The position numbers and the translations under genes were made by a program. Below are positions 51,983 through 58,122 of a stretch of DNA of 58,122 bases, piece by piece (within the stretch, counting starts at the first letter, position 1; every line of letters starts with the position of its first letter). Origin of the DNA: an uncultured Bacteroides sp. (lineage in GTDB: Bacteria > Bacteroidota > Bacteroidia > Bacteroidales > Bacteroidaceae); NCBI GenBank assembly GCA_900766005.1, contig CAAFTU010000086.1, forward strand, positions 1 to 58,122, read 5' to 3'. The notes beneath the pieces were generated by a model that saw nothing but the letters and a program-made list of their open reading frames with translations, did no database searches and was not told where the DNA came from.

Positions 51983-54900
51983 ATGGAAAAGGAAATCAAG
52001 AAAGTTCTCGTTTTGGGTTCTGGGGCACTCAAAATCGGACAGGCCGGAGAGTTTGACTACTCAGGTTCACAAGCGCTGAAAGCTTTGAAAGAAGAAGGGA
52101 TCAGTTCAGTATTGGTAAACCCGAACATCGCTACCATTCAAACTTCTGAAGGGATTGCCGATAAGGTGTATTTCCTTCCCGTAAACACGTACTTTGTAGA
52201 AGAAATTATCAAGAAAGAACGTCCTGATGGTATTTTGCTTGCTTTCGGTGGACAGACTGCGTTGAACTGCGGTGCTGAACTTTATACACAAGGCATTCTT
52301 GAAAAATATGGAGTGAAGGTGCTCGGTACATCGGTAGATGCTATCATGTACACTGAAGACCGTGACTTGTTTGTCAAGAAGTTGGATGAAATTGAAATGA
52401 AGACTCCGGTGAGCCAGGCAGTAGAAAGCATGGAAGAAGCTTTGGCTGCTGCACGTAAAATCGGTTATCCGGTTATGGTGCGTTCGGCTTATGCATTGGG
52501 TGGTCTTGGTAGTGGTATCTGTGCTAACGAAGAAGAATTTGTGAAATTGGCCGAAAGCTCATTCACTTTCTCTAAGCAGATTCTGGTTGAAGAATCTTTG
52601 AAAGGTTGGAAGGAAATTGAGTTTGAAGTGATTCGTGATGCCAACGATCACTGCTTCACTGTGGCAAGCATGGAAAACTTTGACCCGCTGGGTATTCATA
52701 CCGGTGAATCTATTGTAGTTGCTCCTACTTGCTCATTGGATGAGAAGGAACTTTCAATGCTGAAGGAACTGTCGGTGAAATGTATCCGTCACTTGGGCAT
52801 TGTGGGTGAATGTAACATTCAGTATGCTTTCAACTCAGATACGGATGATTACCGTGTGATTGAAGTGAACGCTCGTCTGAGCCGTTCTTCTGCTTTGGCT
52901 TCTAAAGCTACAGGTTATCCGTTGGCTTTCGTTGCTGCTAAAATTGCATTGGGTTACACTCTCGATCAGATTGGTGAAATGGGTACCCCGAACTCGGCTT
53001 ATGTAGCTCCTGAATTGGATTATTATATCTGTAAGATTCCTCGTTGGGACTTGACTAAATTTGCGGGTGTGTCTCGTGAAATCGGTTCCAGCATGAAGTC
53101 GGTTGGTGAAATCATGTCTATCGGACGCTCTTTCGAAGAAATTATCCAGAAGGGTCTCCGTATGATTGGTCAGGGTATGCACGGATTTGTAGGCAATGAA
53201 GGACTGCATTTCGATAACCTTGATCAGGAACTTTCTCATCCTACTGACTTGCGTGTCTTTGCTATCGCGCAGGCACTGGAGGAAGGATATACGATTGAAC
53301 GTATTCACGAACTGACTAAGATTGATTCTTGGTTCTTGGGTAAACTGAAGAATATCGTTGACTTTAAAGCTAAGCTTTCTGCTTACAATCAGGTGGAAGA
53401 TATTCCGGTAGAGGTGCTTCGTGAAGCGAAAGTGTTGGGATTCTCTGACTTCCAGATTGCTCGCTTCGTTTTGAACCCGAGCGGCAACATGGAGAAAGAA
53501 AACTTGGCTGTTCGTGCTCGTCGTAAGGCATTGGGTATTCTTCCTGCTGTGAAGCGTATCAACACGGTAGCAAATGAACATCCGGAACTGACAAACTACC
53601 TGTACATGACATACGCTGTTGAAGGCTATGATGTGAACTATTATAAGAATGACAAGTCAGTCATTGTACTCGGTTCGGGTGCTTACCGTATCGGTAGCTC
53701 TGTAGAGTTCGACTGGTGCTCGGTAAATGCTGTGCAGACTGCTCGCAAACTGGGCTATAAGTCAATCATGATCAACTATAACCCTGAAACGGTTTCGACT
53801 GACTATGACATGTGCGACCGTCTCTACTTCGATGAACTTTCATTCGAACGTGTGCTTGATGTGATTGATCTGGAACAGCCGGGTGGTGTGATTGTGTCTG
53901 TAGGCGGACAGATTCCGAACAATTTGGCAATGAAACTGTATCGTCAGTCTGTGCCTGTGTTGGGAACTTCTCCTATTTCTATCGACCGTGCAGAAAACCG
54001 CAACAAGTTCTCGGCTATGCTCGACCAACTGGGTATCGACCAGCCGGCTTGGCAGGAACTCACCAGCCTGGAAGATGTGAAGGGCTTTGTTGAGAAAGTG
54101 GGTTATCCGGTGTTGGTACGTCCTTCTTACGTGCTTTCAGGAGCAGCGATGAATGTTTGCTACAACGACGAAGAATTGGCCAACTTCTTGAAGATGGCAG
54201 CTGAAGTTTCTAAAGAATATCCGGTCGTTGTTTCTCAGTTCCTGGAGAATACAAAAGAAATTGAGTTTGATGCTGTGGCTCAGAACGGTGAAGTGGTGGA
54301 ATATGCTATCTCTGAACACGTAGAGTTTGCCGGTGTTCACTCGGGTGATGCTACGCTGGTATTCCCGGCTCAGAAGATTTATTTTGCAACGGCTCGCCGC
54401 ATCAAGAAAATCAGCCGCCAGATTGCGAAAGAACTCAATATCTCGGGTCCGTTCAATATCCAGTTCCTGGCTCGCAACAATGAAGTGAAGGTAATCGAAT
54501 GTAACTTGCGTGCTTCTCGTAGTTTCCCGTTCGTTTCTAAGGTGCTGAAGCGCAACTTTATTGAAACAGCTACTCGCATCATGCTGAATGCTCCTTATTC
54601 TCGTCCGGATAAATCGGCATTCGATATCGACTGGATCGGTGTGAAAGCATCTCAGTTCTCTTTCTCTCGCTTGCACAAGGCCGACCCGGTATTGGGTGTA
54701 GATATGTCGTCTACTGGTGAAGTGGGATGTATCGGTGATGATTTCTCTGAAGCTTTGCTGAATGCCATGATTGCTACCGGATTCAAGATTCCTGAAAAAG
54801 CAGTGATGTTCTCATCAGGTGCAATGAAGTCGAAAGTAGATTTGCTCGACTCCAGCCGCAAGCTTTACTCTAAGGGCTATAAGGTGTATGCAACAGCTGG

Positions 54901-55204
54901 TACGGCAGCTTTCTTGAATGCGCATGGCGTGGTTACGACTCCTGTTTACTGGCCGGATGAAAAACCAGATGCAGAGAACAACGTAATGAAGATGATTGCT
55001 GACCATAAGTTCGATTTGATTGTAAATATCCCGAAGAATCACAGCAAACGTGAGCTGACCAACGGTTACCGCATCCGTCGTGGTGCAATCGACCACAACA
55101 TTCCGTTGATTACCAACGCTCGTTTGGCTAGTGCCTTCATCGAAGCGTTCTGTGAATTGGAGCAGAGCGACATTCAGATCAAGAGCTGGCAAGAATATAA
55201 ATAA
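51983..55204 (+). CDS. carB: Carbamoyl-phosphate synthase large subunit
   Basis: The 1073-residue product shows the internal duplication of CarB: VLGSGALKIGQAGEFDYSG at the start and VLGSGAYRIGSSVEFDW near residue 555, each followed by an ATP-grasp unit. The C-terminal MGS-like allosteric domain (about 935-1073, KVYATAGTAAFL) is the site that binds regulators such as UMP and ornithine in other bacteria. It makes carbamoyl phosphate for pyrimidines and arginine. The small subunit gene carA is not adjacent, which is unusual. It is transcribed from its own promoter through a leader containing a terminator. Confidence 0.97.
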   Translation: MEKEIKKVLVLGSGALKIGQAGEFDYSGSQALKALKEEGISSVLVNPNIATIQTSEGIADKVYFLPVNTYFVEEIIKKERPDGILLAFGGQTALNCGAELYTQGILEKYGVKVLGTSVDAIMYTEDRDLFVKKLDEIEMKTPVSQAVESMEEALAAARKIGYPVMVRSAYALGGLGSGICANEEEFVKLAESSFTFSKQILVEESLKGWKEIEFEVIRDANDHCFTVASMENFDPLGIHTGESIVVAPTCSLDEKELSMLKELSVKCIRHLGIVGECNIQYAFNSDTDDYRVIEVNARLSRSSALASKATGYPLAFVAAKIALGYTLDQIGEMGTPNSAYVAPELDYYICKIPRWDLTKFAGVSREIGSSMKSVGEIMSIGRSFEEIIQKGLRMIGQGMHGFVGNEGLHFDNLDQELSHPTDLRVFAIAQALEEGYTIERIHELTKIDSWFLGKLKNIVDFKAKLSAYNQVEDIPVEVLREAKVLGFSDFQIARFVLNPSGNMEKENLAVRARRKALGILPAVKRINTVANEHPELTNYLYMTYAVEGYDVNYYKNDKSVIVLGSGAYRIGSSVEFDWCSVNAVQTARKLGYKSIMINYNPETVSTDYDMCDRLYFDELSFERVLDVIDLEQPGGVIVSVGGQIPNNLAMKLYRQSVPVLGTSPISIDRAENRNKFSAMLDQLGIDQPAWQELTSLEDVKGFVEKVGYPVLVRPSYVLSGAAMNVCYNDEELANFLKMAAEVSKEYPVVVSQFLENTKEIEFDAVAQNGEVVEYAISEHVEFAGVHSGDATLVFPAQKIYFATARRIKKISRQIAKELNISGPFNIQFLARNNEVKVIECNLRASRSFPFVSKVLKRNFIETATRIMLNAPYSRPDKSAFDIDWIGVKASQFSFSRLHKADPVLGVDMSSTGEVGCIGDDFSEALLNAMIATGFKIPEKAVMFSSGAMKSKVDLLDSSRKLYSKGYKVYATAGTAAFLNAHGVVTTPVYWPDEKPDAENNVMKMIADHKFDLIVNIPKNHSKRELTNGYRIRRGAIDHNIPLITNARLASAFIEAFCELEQSDIQIKSWQEYK

Positions 55205-55227
55205 GCAGGAATGGTCCTGAAATAAAT

Positions 55228-55267
55228 AAGAGGGCACAGAGGAAGTTGATTTCCTTTGTGCCCTCTT
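55228..55267. terminator. Hairpin terminator between carB and the hexosaminidase
   Basis: AAGAGGGCACAGAGGAA (55228-55244) pairs with TTCCTTTGTGCCCTCTT (55251-55267), with one G-U pair. The plus side has no T run; the minus side is followed by CTTATTTATTT, so it may serve both convergent genes. A second hairpin without a T run lies at 55288-55313. Confidence 0.75.
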
Positions 55268-55327
55268 GCTATATAGTAGGCAACCCACCGTATTCAGCAG
55301 GAACTGAACACGGAGGGAGGCAGAGAG

Positions 55328-57313
55328 CTATTTTTGATGCAGTCGGTAGTTGTATACTTTCAGGTTTTCGATGGCACTGTTGAAGTGGCCGGCTCTTTCC
55401 AGCGGGAATACCAGTGTGCGGACATAATTGATGGAATCTTTTCCGCCGTTGAAATAAATCTTGCCGATATTCATTTCTTCTACTTTCTTTCCGTTTACAT
55501 AGAGCGTGGTGCTTTGGTGGTCGCCTTCAACTTGGATGTTTACTTTTTCACCGGTATTTACCTTGAAGGGGAAGGTATTGAGATAACCGTCGCGTGCGAA
55601 TCCCATCATACCCCGTATCGGGTCGGATAAATAGAATACAGCATTCGGAGAGCGGAACAGTTCGGTGCCCGGTGTCTCTTCTGCACCGGTGATGTCAAAG
55701 CTGACGGTGTAGTTGTAGCCGATTTCAGGATAGGGCGAATAGCTTTCGGGAGTAAGGGCAGCCCGTTCATAGACCAAGGCAGGCTGTGTACCGATACGTC
55801 CCAGCTGATTTACTCCGGGAGCTTCGCTCAGTGCTTTGCGCTGTTCGTTGTATTTTTCATAGTTCAATGATGTCTGAACGCCTGTCCACATTTTCACTGC
55901 CAGCGTTTGTAGGGAGGAAAAGACACGGTGATGGATGTCCTTCACTGAAATGCCGTTTCCAACGTGGTCGTTCCATACGGCAAACATACCTCCGAGCACA
56001 GCCGGATGCTTCTCTTCGAATACCGATTTGCCAATGTGGGCGGGAGTCCACTCTTTATACAGATACGGTTCGTTCAGGTAGTCGTAATAATAGCCGGCTG
56101 CAGGCACCAGATAAACCAGTCCGTCGGGAATGCTGATGAGCTGGTAGCCTTCCTTGACCATGGTTTCCGGATCGGCATAGCCGTTGTACCAGGCGCTCAT
56201 GATGACATTTTCCGATTTCACCGGTGTATTGCCTTTAGCATGGGTCAGGGCTCCCCAGATCACCGCTTGCTTGCCGTAGCTTTCTACCAGCCGGATGTAG
56301 TGGTCGGTGAATGAACGGAATTTTTCCACCACTTCTTTTTTGGCGTTTGAATACTCATCCGTACCGATGTGTACCCGTTTGCCGACAAATACGGGTTCTT
56401 CTCCCTCCAGGTATTCCTTAAACAAGGCATCGGCAAATTCATAAGTTTCCGGTTTGAATAAATCCAAATGGTCCATGCCATACTCCTTGCTACCTATCTC
56501 CGGTTTATACTGTGTGAAAGCCAGAGAGTGGGCCGGAATGTCGATTTCCGGAATGATTTCTACGCATTGTGCCGCAGCCTGTTTCTGGAAATCGATGAAA
56601 GCCTGCTTGGAATAAAAACCGTCGCGGGCAGCCAGTCCCGGATAAGTGTCCGATTCCAGTCGGAAGGCAGCATACGTCTTATTCCAATCGTGATGGAAGA
56701 ACTGCTTGAATCCATTGTCGTTGAGATGCACTTGCAGGGTGTTCATCTTATAATAGGCCATGATCTTCACCAAGTCATTCAGATAAGCCATCGGAATGAA
56801 TTTTCGTCCGCAGTCTATCATGAAACCGCGGACTGCATAGTCGGGGTAGTCGCGGATGAGGCCTTTAGGCAGTTGCTGTCCGTCCGACTGTTCGGCAAGT
56901 TGAAGCAGGGTACGTGTGCTCCAGTAGAGTCCTGTAGGGGTAGGGGCCGATAACGTGACGCGGTCGGCAATTTTGATACTGTAGCCTTCCTTTCCTAATT
57001 TTTTGTCTTTCGAAAGAGTCAAGACAAAGTCACCGGATTGAGGCTTTCCGGTTGTAATATCCAGCGCTTGGCCAAATAAAGTGCGATAGTCCTCGGCCAG
57101 CTGCCGGGCAATCTGCATGACTTCCGGTTGAGCGTCCGGGCACACAATCCGCGTATTTTCGTCCGGAGTAAAATGACCTTCTTTACCTGTCCACTGCTTC
57201 AGTTCCGGGACAACAAAAGGTTTCGGGTTAACGGCAGCCCACAGAAAAGAGGTGCTCAGACAGAGTAATAAGAGCATCGAAATGCGTCTCAAAGAGAGTT
57301 GAATTTGTTTCAT
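55328..57313 (-). CDS. GH20 beta-N-acetylhexosaminidase, exported
   Basis: The 661-residue product has a signal peptide ending LWAAV. A GH20b-type N-terminal domain (about 30-150) leads to the catalytic barrel with RGFMIDCGRKFIP and the acid/base pair Asp319-Glu320 in HIGTDEYSN, the family HxGxDE motif. A C-terminal concanavalin/LamG-like domain (about 510-661, VNIQVEGDHQSTTLYVNGKK) may bind carbohydrate. It removes terminal GlcNAc or GalNAc from glycans, probably host glycoproteins, in the periplasm or at the surface. ATG 57313 gives the signal peptide; an upstream start at 57433 precedes the -7 box at 57367 and is rejected. It stands alone without a SusCD pair. Confidence 0.92.
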   Translation of the reverse strand: MKQIQLSLRRISMLLLLCLSTSFLWAAVNPKPFVVPELKQWTGKEGHFTPDENTRIVCPDAQPEVMQIARQLAEDYRTLFGQALDITTGKPQSGDFVLTLSKDKKLGKEGYSIKIADRVTLSAPTPTGLYWSTRTLLQLAEQSDGQQLPKGLIRDYPDYAVRGFMIDCGRKFIPMAYLNDLVKIMAYYKMNTLQVHLNDNGFKQFFHHDWNKTYAAFRLESDTYPGLAARDGFYSKQAFIDFQKQAAAQCVEIIPEIDIPAHSLAFTQYKPEIGSKEYGMDHLDLFKPETYEFADALFKEYLEGEEPVFVGKRVHIGTDEYSNAKKEVVEKFRSFTDHYIRLVESYGKQAVIWGALTHAKGNTPVKSENVIMSAWYNGYADPETMVKEGYQLISIPDGLVYLVPAAGYYYDYLNEPYLYKEWTPAHIGKSVFEEKHPAVLGGMFAVWNDHVGNGISVKDIHHRVFSSLQTLAVKMWTGVQTSLNYEKYNEQRKALSEAPGVNQLGRIGTQPALVYERAALTPESYSPYPEIGYNYTVSFDITGAEETPGTELFRSPNAVFYLSDPIRGMMGFARDGYLNTFPFKVNTGEKVNIQVEGDHQSTTLYVNGKKVEEMNIGKIYFNGGKDSINYVRTLVFPLERAGHFNSAIENLKVYNYRLHQK

Positions 57314-57366
57314 ACGTGTGTTTTTATTGGTATTTACTATAATAACATCCATGCAAGATGAGGTGA

Positions 57367-57374
57367 CAAATATA
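57367..57374 (-). promoter_or_regulatory. -7 element of the hexosaminidase gene
   Basis: TATATTTG on the minus strand, 54 bases before ATG 57313. No clear -33 element is seen. Confidence 0.6.
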
Positions 57375-57539
57375 CAATGATTTTTTCTCTGTCCTATCAT
57401 TTGTTTGTAAGTTTTATAATCTGCTGTCATCAATGTAACTTCGTGTCTGATTCGAAGCTCTTTGTGTCAAGGAAACAAGTGCATTTATCTGCCTCTTTTG
57501 CCCTTTTTATTCTTCCGGATGCTTGCGTTGCGATTGATT

Positions 57540-57615
57540 CACCCGGGTGGTTTACGTGGCCCACCCGGGTGGTTTATATGAATCACCTGGGTGGTTTATG
57601 TGGTTCACCCGGGTG
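57540..57615. repeat. Four palindromic repeats with an exact 22-bp period
   Basis: CACCCGGGTG occurs at 57540, 57562 and 57606, and CACCTGGGTG at 57584, each start exactly 22 bases after the last. The spacers are similar (GTTTACGTGGC, GTTTATATGAA, GTTTATGTGGT). Each core is a self-complementary 10-mer, or one base off. The array is much more GC-rich than its surroundings. Confidence 0.9.
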
Positions 57616-57636
57616 ATTCATACTTGATGCGTCAGT

Positions 57637-57998
57637 TTAGGTAGTTGAATGGACGATTGAAGGGGGTGAAAAATGGGTTTTTGCCTATCTCATATCCATG
57701 TTCTGCACGTCAGAGGCAGCGTTATTTAGCAAAAAGTGTAGATTGGTCGTGTGTGTATGTTGGTTGTTCCTATTATATTATGGTATGATTCTGCTGCGGA
57801 TGAAAATCCTACAGATGCATCGATCGGAGGAGGGAATGTTTGCTATCATCCGTGTTTTGTAGTAGGATATGGATTTAAACAGGTTTTAATGAGTGAGTTA
57901 TATTGATGCTGTATAGATGGTTGCTGCAGTCATCTGTAACTATTGTAACAACAAAATGAGTGATTTCATTCTTTTTTTTGAAAAATATGCGTTGAAAA
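57637..57998. other. Intergenic region before the tRNA gene
   Basis: No gene, hairpin or repeat is supported between the 22-bp repeat array and the tRNA promoter. Confidence 0.5.
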
Positions 57999-58029
57999 TT
58001 TGCAGGTATCAAAAAAAGCAGTACCTTTG
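57999..58029 (+). promoter_or_regulatory. tRNA-Val promoter
   Basis: TTTG (57999-58002) and TACCTTTG (58022-58029) are separated by 19 bases, the best -33/-7 pair in the window, and lie 25 bases before the tRNA. Confidence 0.85.
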
Positions 58030-58054
58030 CATCGCTTTTGAAACGGAAGTGTAA

Positions 58055-58122
58055 GGGCGTTTAGCTCAGCTGGTTCAGAGCATCTGCCTTACAAGCAGAG
58101 GGTCGGCGGTTCGAATCCGTCA
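58055..58122 (+). tRNA. tRNA-Val (anticodon TAC), cut by the window end
   Basis: The sequence begins GGGCGTTTAGCTCAGCTGG and has the D arm, the anticodon stem-loop CTGCCTTACAAGCAG with anticodon TAC, and the T arm GGTTCGAATC. The 3' acceptor strand lies beyond the window, so 68 bases are present. Further tRNA genes may follow outside. Confidence 0.93.

Noticed and set aside
52835..53581. A 248-codon open frame on the minus strand inside carB
   Set aside because: It is antisense to conserved CarB sequence and has no recognisable motif.
57540..57615. CRISPR array
   Set aside because: The repeats are only 10-bp cores with 12-bp similar spacers, and no cas gene is present.
57377..57616. A 79-codon plus-strand frame ending in the 22-bp repeats
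   Set aside because: Its C-terminal part simply translates the repeat array, and the start overlaps the hexosaminidase promoter region.

Overview
The window looks like a chromosome segment from a Bacteroidales gut bacterium (Bacteroides/Phocaeicola-like; the genus cannot be settled from sequence reading alone). The evidence is two SusC/SusD outer-membrane import systems, many lipoproteins with a Cys after a short signal peptide, a BtuB/BtuG-type corrinoid locus, and Bacteroidetes-type promoters (TAnnTTTG at -7, in several places with a TTTG/CTTG -33 element 18-20 bases upstream). No insertion sequence, phage, integrase or CRISPR array was seen.

Layout. 425-1270 (+) is a BadF/GlcNAc-kinase-like ATPase. 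1375-8400 (-) is a vitamin B12 uptake operon: promoter, cobalamin riboswitch, btuB-like receptor, btuG-like propeller lipoprotein, a PKD-like surface lipoprotein and a stalked second propeller. 8539-20986 (-) is an eight-gene operon: a thioredoxin-less TlpA relative, SusC with an STN domain, SusD, a DUF4843-like lipoprotein, a PKD-like lipoprotein and three TlpA-type thioredoxin lipoprotein/periplasmic proteins. 21388-24405 (-) is proC, an XRE-cupin regulator and an acyl-CoA synthetase. 24530-28946 (-) is the arginine operon argR-GNAT-argG-argC-argD. Divergently, 29383-30861 (+) is guaB, followed by an envelope-biogenesis operon (two parvulin-type chaperones, a PPIase-less relative, an OstA-like protein, a small membrane protein), mutL, and an OmpA-family protein. 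trpS (-) follows.

41518-51629 (+) is a probable protein/peptide utilisation locus: a subtilisin-family protease, a DPP-IV-type S9 peptidase, SusC, SusD and two lipoproteins. 51983-55204 (+) is carB, preceded by a leader with its own promoter, a 36-codon open frame, a U-rich tract and an intrinsic terminator that begins at the leader stop codon. 55328-57313 (-) is a GH20 beta-hexosaminidase. Four 22-bp palindromic repeats and a tRNA-Val gene cut by the window edge close the segment.

The strongest candidate for something undescribed is the carB leader (51742-51982), whose order of parts matches the UTP-sensing pyrBI attenuator of enteric bacteria although it sits in front of a different gene in an unrelated phylum. 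The other notable items are the thioredoxin-rich SusCD operon, the peptidase-SusCD locus, and the 22-bp palindrome array upstream of the hexosaminidase.
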